Counted from the first letter of the stretch, positions 35,973 to 46,170 are shown. The stretch: 64,000 nt of DNA from Oceanisphaera psychrotolerans (GCF_001870485.1 NZ_MDKE01000002.1:42600-106599); one strand, 5' to 3'. Numbers and translations are program-made. The notes: generated from the sequence alone by a model not told the origin.

Positions 35973-36005
35973 TTAACAGCGGGGATTAGGGATTTTATCC
36001 TTTTC

Positions 36006-36040
36006 AGTCCCCAGTCCCCAGTCCCCAGTCCCCAGTCCCC
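36006..36040. repeat. Five tandem copies of AGTCCCC between hemN and add
   Basis: Exact 7-bp units run from 36006 to 36040. The same phrase (AGTCCCCAGTCCC) recurs at 53991-54003 downstream of recG. It is a simple intergenic tandem repeat and not a CRISPR. Confidence 0.85.
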
Positions 36041-36044
36041 GTTT

Positions 36045-37049
36045 TCACTCCCGCTCGGCGCTGGCCAGCAGCAGGGCGGCTTTCTCCTCGGCGCTGATAA
36101 AGGCCATTTCCAGCGCGTTTTCCTGGCACTGGCGGGTCTGGGCGGCGGTCAGGCCGGCCTTGGCCGCCGCGTCCGTGTATTCATGGCGCAGCTCTATGCC
36201 TTCCACCGCCGGATCGTCGGTATTCAGACAGACCGCGATGCCCCGGTCCAGAAAACGGTGAATGGGGTGATGGTGCAGCTCGGCGACCGTGCTGGTCTGC
36301 AGGTTGGAGGTCAGGCAGGTCTCGATGCCGATGCGTCGCTCGGCCAGGTAGTCGAGCAGGGTGTCATCCTCCACCGCCTTGACGCCATGGCCGATACGCT
36401 CGGCGCCCAGCTCGCGGATGGCCTGCCAGATGCTGTCACTGCCGGCGGCCTCGCCGGCATGCACGGTGACATGCAGACCGGCGTGGCGCACCCGCCTGAA
36501 ATGGTCCTCGAACAAATCACCGGGAAAGCCCAGTTCGTCACCGGCCAGATCCATGGCTACCAGCTTGTCTCTGTGGGCCAGACAGGCGGCCAGCTCCTGC
36601 TCGCACGCCTGCTGGCCGAAGGTGCGGCTCATGATGCCGATGAGCTTGACCGGAATGCCGAAATCCCGGCTGCCGGCAGCCACGCCGTCGATCACCGCTT
36701 CCACTACCCCCTGGGGGTCAAGCCGGTGGCTCATCGCCATGTAGCCGGGGCTAAAACGCAGCTCGGCGTAGTCGATGCCGGCGTTTTGCAGATCTTCGAT
36801 ATTTTCATAGGCGATCCGACGACAGGCGTCGTAGCTGCCCAGCACCTTGACGCCCCAGTCCAGCTTGGCGAGAAAGGACATCAGGTCCGGGGCGTTATCC
36901 AGCACCTGCACATGAGGGCGCAGCCCGCCCAGGGTGGTGGCAGGCAGCGTCATGTTAAAGGACTGACCCAGCTCCAGTATGGTCGCGGGGCGGATATTGC
37001 CATCCAGGTGGCGGTGCAGGTCGAGCAGGGGCAGGCTGGGATCGATCAT
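36045..37049 (-). CDS. add: Adenosine deaminase
   Basis: 334 residues; hydrolytic deamination of adenosine to inosine. Zinc and catalytic residues are in place: LHRHLDGN (HxH), [10 protein letters not shown] (His and Glu), [10 protein letters not shown] (His) and [11 protein letters not shown] (Asp pair). GAGGAAAACGTC precedes the ATG. It follows ntrC by 29 bases on the same strand and could be transcribed with ntrBC, which would tie adenosine nitrogen scavenging to nitrogen status. That link is inference. Confidence 0.94.
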   Translation of the reverse strand: MIDPSLPLLDLHRHLDGNIRPATILELGQSFNMTLPATTLGGLRPHVQVLDNAPDLMSFLAKLDWGVKVLGSYDACRRIAYENIEDLQNAGIDYAELRFSPGYMAMSHRLDPQGVVEAVIDGVAAGSRDFGIPVKLIGIMSRTFGQQACEQELAACLAHRDKLVAMDLAGDELGFPGDLFEDHFRRVRHAGLHVTVHAGEAAGSDSIWQAIRELGAERIGHGVKAVEDDTLLDYLAERRIGIETCLTSNLQTSTVAELHHHPIHRFLDRGIAVCLNTDDPAVEGIELRHEYTDAAAKAGLTAAQTRQCQENALEMAFISAEEKAALLLASAERE

Positions 37050-37078
37050 GACGTTTTCCTCGTGATGGGGGACAGACC

Positions 37079-38512
37079 CTAGCCTTTATCCTCGGTCAGG
37101 TTGTCGTCACCATGCAACTCTTTCAGCTTGCGGGTCAGGGTATTGCGACCCCAGCCGAGCAGGCGTGCCGCATCCTGCTTGTGGCCCTGAGTATGGCTCA
37201 GGGCGCAGTCGAGCAGGATGCGCTCGAATTCGGGCATGGCATCGGCCAGCAAATCCTGCTGGCCACGGGCCAGCTCCTGCCGGGCCCAGTCCTGCAGCGC
37301 CTGGCGCCAGTCTTGCCCGGCACTACCGGTTTCTTTTTCCCGCTCTTTCTGCATCAGCTCCGGGGGCAGGTCGGCGACCAGTACCTCCTGGCCCGAGGCC
37401 ATGACCGTCAGCCAGCGGCAGACGTTTTCCAGCTGACGCACATTACCGGGCCAGGACAGGGATTGCAGATAGGACTGGGTATCCGGATGCAGGCTCTTGG
37501 CTTCCACGCTCAGCTCCTTCGCAGCCTTGGTCAGGAAGTGACGGGCCAGCTTGGGAATGTCTTCTCTTCGATCTTTCAGTGCCGGCATATGGACGCGGAT
37601 CACGTTGAGCCGGTGGAACAGATCTTCACGGAAATCGCCATCCTCTACCTTCAGCTCCAGATCCTGGTGGGTAGCGGCGATGATGCGTACGTCCACCTTG
37701 ATCGGCTGGTGGCCACCGACCCGGTAGAACTGGCCATCGGACAGCACCCGCAACAGCCGGGTCTGGATATCCAGCGGCATGTCACCGATCTCGTCGAGGA
37801 AGAGAGTGCCACCGTTGGCCTGTTCGAAGCGACCCTGACGGACGCTGTTGGCGCCGGTGAAGGAGCCCTTTTCATGGCCGAACAATTCAGATTCAATCAA
37901 ATCCTTCGGGATGGCCGCCATGTTCAGTGCAATAAAGGGGCTCTTGGCGCGTGGGCTGTGCTTGTGCAGCGCATGAGCCACCAGTTCCTTGCCGGTACCG
38001 CTCTGGCCGTTGATCAGTACCGAGATGGAGGAGCGGGCCAGGCGGCCGATGGCGCGAAACACCTCCTGCATCGCCGGGGCTTCGCCGATGATCTCGGGGG
38101 CATTGAGGGTGTCCAGTTCGGCGACCCGGGCCTTGCTTTTGCTTTCCCGCAGGTGGGCCATGGCACGTTGCACCAGGATCACCGCCTCGTCGATATCGAA
38201 GGGTTTGGGCAGGTATTCGAAGGCGCCGTGCTGATAGGCGCTGACCGCGCTGTCCAGATCCGAATGGGCGGTCATGATGATGACCGGCAGCTGGGGCACC
38301 TGTTCGTGAATGGCGCCGAGCAGGGTCAGGCCATCCATGCCCCCCATGCGAATATCGGACACCACCACGCTGGGCTGGCTGCGGGACAGTGCCGCCAGCA
38401 CGCTTTCGCCGTCGTTGAAGCTCTGGCAGTCGAAGCCGGCCTGACCCAGGGCGCGCTCCAGTACCCAGCGAATCGAGCTGTCGTCATCAACTATCCATAC
38501 TTGTTCTGTCAT
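37079..38512 (-). CDS. glnG: Nitrogen regulator NtrC (sigma-54 activator)
   Basis: 477 residues. A receiver (1-120, acceptor D53 in [14 protein letters not shown]), an AAA+ sigma-54 interaction domain (about 140-370; Walker [21 protein letters not shown]-type loop seen as GSFTGANSV, Walker [13 protein letters not shown]) and a Fis-like HTH ([34 protein letters not shown]). It activates glnA and other nitrogen genes when phosphorylated by NtrB. GGAGAGCC precedes the ATG, 9 bases after ntrB. Confidence 0.97.
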   Translation of the reverse strand: MTEQVWIVDDDSSIRWVLERALGQAGFDCQSFNDGESVLAALSRSQPSVVVSDIRMGGMDGLTLLGAIHEQVPQLPVIIMTAHSDLDSAVSAYQHGAFEYLPKPFDIDEAVILVQRAMAHLRESKSKARVAELDTLNAPEIIGEAPAMQEVFRAIGRLARSSISVLINGQSGTGKELVAHALHKHSPRAKSPFIALNMAAIPKDLIESELFGHEKGSFTGANSVRQGRFEQANGGTLFLDEIGDMPLDIQTRLLRVLSDGQFYRVGGHQPIKVDVRIIAATHQDLELKVEDGDFREDLFHRLNVIRVHMPALKDRREDIPKLARHFLTKAAKELSVEAKSLHPDTQSYLQSLSWPGNVRQLENVCRWLTVMASGQEVLVADLPPELMQKEREKETGSAGQDWRQALQDWARQELARGQQDLLADAMPEFERILLDCALSHTQGHKQDAARLLGWGRNTLTRKLKELHGDDNLTEDKG

Positions 38513-38521
38513 AAGGCTCTC

Positions 38522-39592
38522 CTAGCGGCGTAACGGCAGATAAATGATAAATTCGGTGCGCCCGGGCCGGCTCTGAGTCTCGATGCGGCCCTGATGCTGA
38601 TGGATCAGATCCTGGGCGATGGACAGCCCCAGGCCGGTACCGCCTTCGCGCCCGGTCACCATGGGATAGAACAGGGTATCGCGCAGGGGCTCGGGAATAC
38701 CGGGGCCGTCGTCGATGATGCGGATCTCGGCGGCCAGCCGGTAACGGCGGCCCTGCAGCATGACCTGAAAGGCGGTGCGGGTTCTGATTTGAATATGACC
38801 GCGATCGCCCAGTACCTCGGCGGCGTTGCGCACGATATTGAGCAGGGCCTGTTGCAGTTGCTCCGGATCCATTTCGAAGTCGGGAATGCTGGGGTCGTAA
38901 TCCCGGCTGAGGGTGATGCCGGACGGAATTTCCATCGCGACCAGCCGACGTACCTGCTCCAGTACCGAATGCAGGTTGGTAACCTGACGCTGGCCGGGGC
39001 GTTGTGGCCCCAGCAGCCGGTCGACTAGGTTACGTAGCCGATCCGCCTGGGCGATAATCAGTTGGGTAAATTCCTTCAGTTCTTCCCGCGGCAGTTCCCG
39101 TTCCAGTAACTGGGCGGCGCCGCGCAGGCCCCCCAGCGGGTTCTTGATTTCGTGGGCCAGACCGCGGACCAGCTCTCGCGCCGCCTGTTGCTGAGCTCGT
39201 TGTTGCAGCTCCTGACTGATTTTTTTCTGCTGGTCGATCAGCCTCAATTCGATCAGTGCCTGGGACCGTGCCGGTTCCCGGGCTGGTAAAGGCTGGGGCA
39301 GGGGGGTAACGCTGACTTCAACCCAGCGTGGATCGCCGTCGATCATCAGCTGGACTTCGCTGTCGGTAAATCCCTGCTCGGTGTTGATGCAGTGTTTGAT
39401 GCGCTGAATATCGAGCGAGATATCCTCTTCCAGCAGGTTAAGCGGCATCGCCTGCAGTCGGCGCTTGCTCAGCGGCAGCAGCTGCTCGGCGGCGGTGTTG
39501 GCAAAATGAACCTGCATCTCGGCGTCTACCACCAGCACCGCCGTGAGCAGGTTATCGATAATCGTTTGTGCACCTGGCTGGGATCCCGACAC
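38522..39592 (-). CDS. glnL: Nitrogen regulation sensor kinase/phosphatase NtrB
   Basis: 356 residues with the chosen start. A PAS domain (about 8-115) precedes HisKA with the phospho-His in RGLAHEIKNPLGGLRGAAQL and an HATPase (NIVRNAAEVLGDRG, DDGPGIPEPL, GGTGLGLSIAQDLI). I place the start at a GTG (39592): AGAGGA lies 7 bases upstream and the resulting VSGSQPGAQT aligns with the E. coli N-terminus. An ATG at 39625 would sit inside the NtrC site at 39615-39631 and has no good ribosome-binding site. It is controlled by PII in relatives. Confidence 0.95.
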   Translation of the reverse strand: MSGSQPGAQTIIDNLLTAVLVVDAEMQVHFANTAAEQLLPLSKRRLQAMPLNLLEEDISLDIQRIKHCINTEQGFTDSEVQLMIDGDPRWVEVSVTPLPQPLPAREPARSQALIELRLIDQQKKISQELQQRAQQQAARELVRGLAHEIKNPLGGLRGAAQLLERELPREELKEFTQLIIAQADRLRNLVDRLLGPQRPGQRQVTNLHSVLEQVRRLVAMEIPSGITLSRDYDPSIPDFEMDPEQLQQALLNIVRNAAEVLGDRGHIQIRTRTAFQVMLQGRRYRLAAEIRIIDDGPGIPEPLRDTLFYPMVTGREGGTGLGLSIAQDLIHQHQGRIETQSRPGRTEFIIYLPLRR

Positions 39593-39614
39593 TTTTTTTC
39601 CTCTCGTCTGCATT

Positions 39615-39631
39615 TGCACCACCATGGTGCA
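39615..39631. promoter_or_regulatory. NtrC binding site upstream of ntrB
   Basis: TGCACCACCATGGTGCA is a perfect TGCACC-N5-GGTGCA palindrome, 23 bp in front of the ntrB GTG start. By analogy with glnLp in E. coli it should let NtrC control its own operon. Confidence 0.85.
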
Positions 39632-39809
39632 TGCATTCTAACCCGAATTCGGCGCCCCTGCCGCTCAGGGCACAGTGGCGCAGGCATGCCCCGTACTGGT
39701 GCCGCTACTTGTATCGGAATAATGCAAGAAACCTGCCATTTGCCAGAATGCGTCAAGGGGCTGAGTGATACAGTCAGGGATTTGAATAATATAGTTATCA
39801 AGATCATAA

Positions 39810-39821
39810 TTAGCGCGCTAA
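39810..39821. promoter_or_regulatory. SlyA-type operator
   Basis: TTAGCGCGCTAA is a perfect 12-bp palindrome matching the SlyA consensus TTAGCAAGCTAA at all but the two central-right positions. It lies 17 bp upstream of the slyA-type gene, so autoregulation is likely. Confidence 0.78.
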
Positions 39822-39838
39822 CTAATTTGGAGATGGCG

Positions 39839-40270
39839 ATGAAAACTCTGGGAATGTCTCTGGCCTGTCTGGTTCGGCAGTGGCGCTGGCTTAATGATGA
39901 GCGGCTCAAGCCGCTGGGACTGACCCAAAGCCGCTGGATCACCCTGACACATCTGAAATATGAAGACGGTATCCAGCAACATCAGCTGGCGCGTCGGGTG
40001 GGGGTGGAAAGTCCGTCACTGGTACGCACCCTGGACGGGCTGGAACAGCTGGGGCTGGTAGAGCGTCGCACCTGTGCCGATGATCGCCGTGGCAAGAGAG
40101 TGCACCTGACGCCGGCGGTGCGCCCGTTGATGGACGAGATGGACGCGGTGCTGGACCAGACCCGCCAGCAGGTGCTGGCGGGTCTGAGTGAACAGGAGAT
40201 CAGGGAATTCAACCGCATGGTGGAGCACATCAACCAGAACCTCAACGGGATCTGTGGCCACAAAGAATAA
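39839..40270 (+). CDS. slyA: SlyA-type MarR-family regulator
   Basis: 143 residues. The winged-helix core is LARRVGVESPSLVRTLDGLEQLGLVERRTCADDRRGKRVHLT; the start MKTLGMSLACLVRQWRWLNDERLKPLGLTQSRWITL aligns well with E. coli SlyA. Of two ATGs (39833, 39839) the second has GGAG at proper spacing. It controls efflux and stress genes in relatives and stands directly upstream of an HlyD/FUSC pair, its probable target with itself through the palindrome at 39810. Confidence 0.87.
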   Translation: MKTLGMSLACLVRQWRWLNDERLKPLGLTQSRWITLTHLKYEDGIQQHQLARRVGVESPSLVRTLDGLEQLGLVERRTCADDRRGKRVHLTPAVRPLMDEMDAVLDQTRQQVLAGLSEQEIREFNRMVEHINQNLNGICGHKE

Positions 40271-40286
40271 CGCAACCGAGGTCATC

Positions 40287-41336
40287 ATGACGCCAGAACA
40301 GAGTTTCAGCCGCTGGATAAAAGTGGCCCTGAGCGCCTTTTTTCTGCTTTTTGTTTATTTCGTTATCGCCGACAACTATATGCCGATGACACCGGAAGCC
40401 CGCCTGCAGCGCTATGTGGTGCCGGTCTCGGCCCGGGTCTCCGGCCAGGTCAGCCGGGTGCATGTCACCAATAATCAGCGAGTAGAGTCGGGGCAGCTGC
40501 TGTTTGAACTGGACGACAGCGATTATCAACTGGCGGTCAAGCGGGCCGAGCTGGCGAAGAGTCAGGCGCAAGTTGCACAAGACAGAGCGCAGTCCGGTCT
40601 GGCGGAAGTGAAGGCCGAGGCTCACAGAGCCGAACTGCAAGTGCATGAGCAGGCCCGGGAGGCGGAACGGATAGCCCGCTTGCATCGACAGGGTCATATG
40701 TCGCAGCAACAGCTGGATCAGGCCAATACCAGCGTCGGTCTGGTCCGTGATGCGCTCACCGTGGCCGAAGCTCGCCGGCAGGAGGCAGAGCAGGCACTGA
40801 CGGCGGCTGCTCTTGCGGTCGAACAGGCCGAGGTGGCCTTGCGCCAGGCTCGACTCGACCTGGCTCGCACCCGGGTTCAGGCGGAAAGTCGCGGCCGCAT
40901 CGGCAACCTGCAGTTGCGCCAGGGTCAGCATGCGGCGGCTGGCCAGCCGCTGATGGCGCTGATTTCGGAGCAGGCCTGGGTGAGTGCAGACTTGCGCGAG
41001 AAAAGCCTGCGCCATGTGCAATCCGGTACCCCGGTAGACATCATCTTCGATGCCCTGCCGGGACAAATCTTCGCCGGTCACGTCACCAGCATCGACAGCG
41101 GGGTTCGAGAAGGTCAGCAGGCGGCCGACGGACTGCTGGCCCAGCCGGTCAACTCCGATCGCTGGGTGCGCGACGCCCAGCGGCTGCGTACCCATATTGC
41201 ACTGGATGACACCTGGCCGCCACTGGCCACCGGCGCCAAGGCCACGGTGCAGCTGTATCCGGTCGACAATCCGGTGCTGCATGGTCTGGCCGCCATGCAG
41301 GCGCGAGTGGTCAGTTTGCTGCGTTACCTGTATTGA
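40287..41336 (+). CDS. HlyD/EmrA-type membrane fusion protein
   Basis: 349 residues. One N-terminal anchor helix (VALSAFFLLFVYFVIADNYM, about 12-31), a lipoyl half-motif (VPVSARVSGQVSRVHVTNNQRV), a long coiled coil (about 80-200; repeated Ala/Gln/Glu heptads) and a beta-barrel (AWVSADLREKSLRHVQSGTPVDI). A periplasmic adaptor. It forms a unit with the FUSC-type protein 10 bases downstream, similar to AaeA-AaeB-type aromatic-acid exporters. The substrate is unknown. Confidence 0.9.
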   Translation: MTPEQSFSRWIKVALSAFFLLFVYFVIADNYMPMTPEARLQRYVVPVSARVSGQVSRVHVTNNQRVESGQLLFELDDSDYQLAVKRAELAKSQAQVAQDRAQSGLAEVKAEAHRAELQVHEQAREAERIARLHRQGHMSQQQLDQANTSVGLVRDALTVAEARRQEAEQALTAAALAVEQAEVALRQARLDLARTRVQAESRGRIGNLQLRQGQHAAAGQPLMALISEQAWVSADLREKSLRHVQSGTPVDIIFDALPGQIFAGHVTSIDSGVREGQQAADGLLAQPVNSDRWVRDAQRLRTHIALDDTWPPLATGAKATVQLYPVDNPVLHGLAAMQARVVSLLRYLY

Positions 41337-41346
41337 GGCGATGACG

Positions 41347-42363
41347 ATGGAACTGACCCCGGATCGGCTGCGCGTCTGTCTGCGTATCGCCTTTGGCAGC
41401 GCCGCCGGTATGCTGATAGCCAAGATGATGAACTGGAACTTCGGCGTCTTCTTCACCGTCTATCCCATGTTGTTGCTGGGCATGGTGCCGGTGCTGAACC
41501 GCTTCGTCAGCCTGCAGTTTATCGGTTCGTCGTTGCTGACCTCGCTCGAAATCATGGTGCTACCCGGCCTGCTTAGTCATTGGCCGCCGGCCTTTACGGT
41601 GGTGGTGTTCTGTCTGTTTCTGGGCCGCTTCCTGCTGATGGCCAGGGGGCCCATGCTGCTGTTTGGCGCCTCGGGTTGCGTCAGCCTCAGCATCATGCTG
41701 CATTTTTCCAGCTACCGGCAGTTTGATCTGGCAGACATGGCGATGAGCAATATCACCGCCTCGGTGTTATCGGTCGCGCTGGCGTACATCGCCTATGCGG
41801 TGCTGCCCAATCGCGAGCCGCTGGTGGCGCGGGCGCTGCCCGTCAAGAGCGATAATATCATCCGCCATCAGGCACTGCTGGGGGCCATCGTAGCGACCCT
41901 CAGCTTCACGGTGTTTCAGACGGTCGATCTGGTGGACTCGCTCTCGGCCCAGGTGGCGACGGTGCTGGTACTGTTTCCCATGAGTTTTGTCGGCGCGGTG
42001 CAGTCGGGTCGTCAGCGCTGCATGGGCACCTTGCTCGGCTGTGCGCTGGGGCTGCTGACCCAGCTGTTTTTATACCGCTATTACCACAACCTGCTGCTGC
42101 TGACGCTGTCATTCTGGTTGTGCGCCATGGTATTTGCGCGCTGGCACGTCAAGGAGGGCATGCCCGGAGTCGGCTTTGCCGGCCTGACCACGGTGGGCAT
42201 TCTGTTTGGCCAGTATGTGTCACCAGAGCACGATCTGGTGTACAGCGCCTTGTATCGAATGAGCTCGATGACCATCGCCATTCTGTTGACCCTGTGCTGT
42301 GTGTATCTGGTACACAAGATGCTCAACCTGTTTCCTGCTACCCGGCACGAGATTCTGGGGTAA
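41347..42363 (+). CDS. FUSC/DUF2955-type inner-membrane transporter
   Basis: 338 residues with two blocks of hydrophobic helices (about 15-160 and 180-325), the layout of FUSC-family proteins such as the membrane half of AaeB, without the large cytosolic domain. I assign it to the DUF2955 group by recall. The ATG at 41347 has GAGG 8 bases upstream, better than the ATG at 41341. With the upstream adaptor it should export small organic acids or toxic aromatics, which is inference. A terminator follows. Confidence 0.85.
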   Translation: MELTPDRLRVCLRIAFGSAAGMLIAKMMNWNFGVFFTVYPMLLLGMVPVLNRFVSLQFIGSSLLTSLEIMVLPGLLSHWPPAFTVVVFCLFLGRFLLMARGPMLLFGASGCVSLSIMLHFSSYRQFDLADMAMSNITASVLSVALAYIAYAVLPNREPLVARALPVKSDNIIRHQALLGAIVATLSFTVFQTVDLVDSLSAQVATVLVLFPMSFVGAVQSGRQRCMGTLLGCALGLLTQLFLYRYYHNLLLLTLSFWLCAMVFARWHVKEGMPGVGFAGLTTVGILFGQYVSPEHDLVYSALYRMSSMTIAILLTLCCVYLVHKMLNLFPATRHEILG

Positions 42364-42383
42364 TGTGGCGTGAGGCGTGTGAG

Positions 42384-42402
42384 CAAAGGGCCCGCTCCGC
42401 CG
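42384..42402 (-). repeat. Copy of a dispersed intergenic repeat arm
   Basis: CAAAGGGCCCGCTCCGCCG here is the exact reverse complement of bases 51801-51819, an arm of the fold-back element beside recG. Nineteen identical bases 9 kb apart in non-coding DNA are unlikely by chance. Confidence 0.7.
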
Positions 42403-42423
42403 GCTCCCCGTAAACCAAACGTA

Positions 42424-42449
42424 AAAAGGCCCGGTTTCCCGGGCCTTTC
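42424..42449. terminator. Bidirectional terminator between the FUSC gene and glnA
   Basis: AAAAGGCCCGG and CCGGGCCTTTC form a GC stem with a TTTC-type loop, flanked by A-rich and T-rich ends. It serves the two convergent transcripts. Confidence 0.85.
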
Positions 42450-42528
42450 ATTTTCAGCGTGTCGCCGTCCGTCGGAGTTCAACCTGAACGTCTGCGGCTC
42501 TTCTTGGACGGAAGCACCAACGGCGATA

Positions 42529-43938
42529 TTAGACCGAGTAGTACAGGTCGAACTCGAGCGGGTGAGTCGCCATGTTGATGATTTCGGTTTCTTTACGCTT
42601 GAGCTTGATGTAGGCGTCGATGAACTCGTCGCTGAACACACCGCCACGGGTCAGGAACTCGCGATCCTGATCCAGGTTGTCCAGGGCGTTGTCCAGAGAC
42701 ACGGCCACAGTCGGGATCTCGGCGGCTTCTTCGGCCGGCAGGTCGTACAAGTCCTTGTCCATGGCATCGCCCGGGTGGATCTTGTTCTGGATACCGTCCA
42801 GGCCGGCCATCAGCAGGGCGGCGAAGCACAGGTAAGGGTTGGCGGCCGGATCCGGGAAGCGGGTCTCGATGCGGCGAGCCTTGGGTGAGCTGACCAGCGG
42901 GATACGGATGGACGCAGAACGGTTACGGGCAGAGTAGGCCAGCATAACCGGGGCTTCGAAGCCGGGCACCAGACGCTTGTAGGAGTTGGTGGACGGGTTG
43001 GTGATGGCGTTCAGGGCGCGGGCGTGCTTGATGATACCGCCGATGTAGAACAGTGCGGTTTCGGACAGGCCACCGTACAGGTCGCCGGCAAACAGGTTTT
43101 CGCCGTTCTTGGCCAGAGACTGGTGCACGTGCATACCGGAACCGTTATCACCTACCAGCGGCTTGGGCATGAAGGTCGCAGTCTTGTTGAAGGCGTGGGC
43201 GACGTTGTGAACTACATACTTGTAGATCTGGATTTCGTCGGCCTTCAGGGTCAGAGTGTTGAATTTACAGGCAATTTCGTTCTGGCCCGCAGTCGCTACC
43301 TCGTGGTGGTGCGCTTCAACCACCAGGCCCATTTCTTCCATGATCAGACACATGGCAGAGCGGATGTCCTGAGAGGAATCCACCGGAGCAACCGGGAAAT
43401 AACCGCCTTTCACGCCGGGACGGTGACCCTTGTTGCCTTCGGCATATTCACTGCCGGAGTTCCATTTGGCTTCTGAATCGTCAATTTTGAAGAAGCTGCC
43501 GGCCATGTCGGTGTGGAAACGGACGTCGTCGAACATGAAGAATTCGGGCTCGGGACCGATCAACACGGTGTCGGCGATGCCGGTAGACACCAGATATTCT
43601 TCGGCGCGCTTGGAGATGGAGCGCGGGTCACGGTCGTAGCCCTGCATGGTGCTCGGCTCGAGTACGTCGCAGCGAATGTTCAGGGTAGCGTCTTCGGTGA
43701 AGGGGTCCATCACTGCGGAAGCCGGATCGGGCATCAGCACCATGTCGGATTCGTTGATGGTTTTCCAGCCGCCGATGGAAGAGCCATCGAACATTTTACC
43801 GTCTTCAAAGAAATCTTCGTTAATCTGGTTGACCGGAATACTCACGTGCTGCTCTTTACCTTTGGTATCGGTAAAACGCAGATCGATGAATTTGACATCG
43901 TGTTCCTTGATCATGTCCATTACGTTTTCTACTGACAT
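42529..43938 (-). CDS. glnA: Glutamine synthetase type I
   Basis: 469 residues, the bacterial dodecameric GSI-beta length. Signatures: [32 protein letters not shown], the ATP-binding [17 protein letters not shown], and the adenylylation loop with its Tyr in [17 protein letters not shown]. It assimilates ammonia. Expression should depend on the sigma-54 promoter and NtrC sites upstream. Unlike E. coli, it is not contiguous with ntrBC: a slyA/efflux cassette on the other strand separates them by 2.9 kb. Confidence 0.98.
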   Translation of the reverse strand: MSVENVMDMIKEHDVKFIDLRFTDTKGKEQHVSIPVNQINEDFFEDGKMFDGSSIGGWKTINESDMVLMPDPASAVMDPFTEDATLNIRCDVLEPSTMQGYDRDPRSISKRAEEYLVSTGIADTVLIGPEPEFFMFDDVRFHTDMAGSFFKIDDSEAKWNSGSEYAEGNKGHRPGVKGGYFPVAPVDSSQDIRSAMCLIMEEMGLVVEAHHHEVATAGQNEIACKFNTLTLKADEIQIYKYVVHNVAHAFNKTATFMPKPLVGDNGSGMHVHQSLAKNGENLFAGDLYGGLSETALFYIGGIIKHARALNAITNPSTNSYKRLVPGFEAPVMLAYSARNRSASIRIPLVSSPKARRIETRFPDPAANPYLCFAALLMAGLDGIQNKIHPGDAMDKDLYDLPAEEAAEIPTVAVSLDNALDNLDQDREFLTRGGVFSDEFIDAYIKLKRKETEIINMATHPLEFDLYYSV

Positions 43939-44025
43939 GGATTTCGACCTCCAAAAATAATCATCCTAGGGTTTGATGTTTGATGAACAAATTCATCAGT
44001 TGCCAACTATACAGAGAAATACAAA

Positions 44026-44040
44026 GCGAAAACTGTGCCA
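44026..44040 (-). promoter_or_regulatory. Sigma-54 promoter of glnA (glnAp2 type)
   Basis: Read on the minus strand, TGGCACAGTTTTCGC has the invariant GG and GC separated by ten bases and a perfect -24 TGGCAC; the -12 part is TCGC instead of TTGC. The predicted start is near 44014, about 75 bp before glnA. Confidence 0.83.
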
Positions 44041-44104
44041 CATTGCCAAATGCTTGTCATACTGGGGTTCTACTCTGGTATACGCGCACCAACGACCGCC
44101 ATAA

Positions 44105-44172
44105 TGCACTTAATTGGTGCGTTGATGGATCTTTTTGGTGCATTTGGATCTGGCGTTGACCATCATGGTGCA
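44105..44172. promoter_or_regulatory. NtrC enhancer cluster of glnA
   Basis: Three TGCACY-N5-GGTGCR type sites: 44105-44121 (TGCACTTAATTGGTGCG, near perfect), 44126-44142 (TGGATC / GGTGCA) and 44156-44172 (TTGACC / GGTGCA). They lie 90-160 bp upstream of the predicted start, the usual enhancer distance. The rest of 43939-44289 holds the typA promoter, which I cannot place exactly. Confidence 0.82.
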
Positions 44173-44289
44173 TTCGGTGGCGCTTGGAAAGCTGTTGAGC
44201 AGTAATTTTCAATTCTTCTAGGCAGATCCGAGGTGGCCGAGTAAAATGACCGACCATTTTTTACCCACCCCCGGTATTTTGAGGCAGGA

Positions 44290-46116
44290 ATGTTAGAAAA
44301 CTTACGTAATATCGCTATCATCGCTCACGTTGACCATGGCAAGACCACCCTGGTGGACAAGCTGCTGCAACAGTCCGGCACCCTGGAAAGCCGCGGTGAA
44401 GCGGAAGAGCGGGTCATGGACTCCAACGATATAGAGCGGGAGCGCGGCATTACCATTCTTGCCAAGAACACCGCCCTGCGCTGGAAGTCTCCCGAAGAAC
44501 AGGAATTCCGCATCAACATCGTGGACACCCCCGGACACGCCGATTTCGGCGGTGAAGTAGAGCGGGTAATGTCGATGGTTGACTCGGTACTGCTGCTGGT
44601 CGATGCCCAGGAAGGTCCCATGCCGCAGACCCGCTTCGTGACCCAGAAGGCGTTTGCCCAGGGCCTGAAGCCTATCGTTATCATCAACAAGGTCGACAAG
44701 CCCGGCGCACGTCCCGACTGGGTGATGGATCAGGTCTTCGACCTGTTCGACAACCTGGGTGCGACCGACGAACAGCTCGACTTCCAGGTGGTTTACGCTT
44801 CCGGCCTGAACGGCTGGGCATCTCTGGACGCCGATACCCCGGCCGAAGACATGACCGCCCTGTTCCAGACCATCGTCGATCAGGTTCCGCCGCCCGACGC
44901 CGACCTGGAAGGTCCGCTGCAGATGCAGATCTCCCAGCTGGATTACTCTTCCTATGTGGGCGTTATCGGTATCGGCCGCATCAAGCGCGGTACCGTCAAG
45001 GTCAACCAGCAGGTGACCGTCGTCGGTGCCGATGGCAAGACCCGCAACGGTAAAATCGGCCAGGTCATGGGCTATCTGGGCCTGAAGCGTCACGAAGTGG
45101 CCTCCGCCAATGCCGGCGACATCGTGGCCATTACCGGTCTGGGTGAGCTGAAAATTTCCGACACCGTCTGTGCTCAGGGTTCAGCCGAAGCACTGCCGGC
45201 GCTGTCGGTCGACGAACCGACCGTGACCATGACCTTCCAGGTCAACACCTCGCCCTTCGCCGGCCAGGACGGCAAGTATGTGACTTCTCGTAACATTCTG
45301 GAGCGTCTGACTTCCGAGCTGGTGCACAACGTGGCCCTGCGTGTGGAAGAAACCGGTGATCCCGACAAGTTCCGCGTATCTGGCCGGGGCGAACTGCACC
45401 TGGGCATCCTGATCGAAAACATGCGTCGTGAAGGCTTCGAACTGGCGGTGTCTCGCCCCGAAGTTATTCTGAAGGAAGAAGACGGCGTCAAAATGGAACC
45501 CTTCGAAACCCTGACCGTGGACGTGGAAGAAGAAAGCCAGGGTTCCGTGATGGAGAAGCTGGGCGAGCGCAAGGCCGAGATGACCAACATGGTGCCGGAT
45601 GGCAAGGGCCGTGTACGTATCGACTTCATCGTTCCCGCCCGTGGCCTGATCGGCTTCCAGACCGAGTTCATGACCCTGACCTCCGGTTCCGGCCTGATGT
45701 ACCACACCTTCGACCATTACGGTCCGCACAAGGGTGGCAACATCGGTCAGCGCATCAACGGTGTGTTGATCTCCAACGGCAAGGGCAAGGCCCTGGCCTA
45801 CGCCCTGTTCAACCTGCAGGAGCGTGGTCGCCTGTTTATCGAGCACGCCACCGAGGTGTACGAAGGCATGGTGATCGGTATTCACAACCGCTCCAACGAC
45901 CTGACCGTAAACTGCCTCAAGGGCAAGCAGCTGACCAACATCCGTGCCGCCGGTACCGATGAGGCGCTGACCCTGGTAACGCCGATCAGAATGACACTGG
46001 AGCAGGCTCTGGAATTCATCGATGATGACGAGCTGGTTGAAGTAACTCCCAACCACATCCGTATTCGCAAGCGTCTGCTGGGTGAAAACGACCGTAAACG
46101 TGCCGGTCGTGCATAA
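44290..46116 (+). CDS. typA: Translational GTPase TypA/BipA
   Basis: 608 residues; a ribosome-binding elongation-factor-like GTPase for 50S assembly and stress adaptation. G1 [15 protein letters not shown], switch [18 protein letters not shown]3 [14 protein letters not shown] and G4 [13 protein letters not shown] are intact, followed by domains II, III, V and the BipA-specific C-terminal domain ([27 protein letters not shown]). GAGGCAGGA precedes the ATG. It diverges from glnA, as in relatives. Confidence 0.98.
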   Translation: MLENLRNIAIIAHVDHGKTTLVDKLLQQSGTLESRGEAEERVMDSNDIERERGITILAKNTALRWKSPEEQEFRINIVDTPGHADFGGEVERVMSMVDSVLLLVDAQEGPMPQTRFVTQKAFAQGLKPIVIINKVDKPGARPDWVMDQVFDLFDNLGATDEQLDFQVVYASGLNGWASLDADTPAEDMTALFQTIVDQVPPPDADLEGPLQMQISQLDYSSYVGVIGIGRIKRGTVKVNQQVTVVGADGKTRNGKIGQVMGYLGLKRHEVASANAGDIVAITGLGELKISDTVCAQGSAEALPALSVDEPTVTMTFQVNTSPFAGQDGKYVTSRNILERLTSELVHNVALRVEETGDPDKFRVSGRGELHLGILIENMRREGFELAVSRPEVILKEEDGVKMEPFETLTVDVEEESQGSVMEKLGERKAEMTNMVPDGKGRVRIDFIVPARGLIGFQTEFMTLTSGSGLMYHTFDHYGPHKGGNIGQRINGVLISNGKGKALAYALFNLQERGRLFIEHATEVYEGMVIGIHNRSNDLTVNCLKGKQLTNIRAAGTDEALTLVTPIRMTLEQALEFIDDDELVEVTPNHIRIRKRLLGENDRKRAGRA

Positions 46117-46143
46117 GTTCAGCCGCCGAGTTGAATAAAAGTG

Positions 46144-46170
46144 AAAGGGCGCCTCGGCGCCCTTTGTTGT
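46144..46170 (+). terminator. Terminator of typA
   Basis: AAAGGGCGC / GCGCCCTTT is a 9-bp stem with a CTCG loop, followed by GTTGT. Confidence 0.8.

Noticed and set aside
36006..36040. CRISPR-like array
   Set aside because: The 7-bp units are contiguous with no spacers, and there are no cas genes in the window.
39592..39625. ATG at 39625 as the ntrB start
   Set aside because: It lies within the NtrC palindrome and lacks a ribosome-binding site, while the GTG at 39592 has both a good site and orthologue support.
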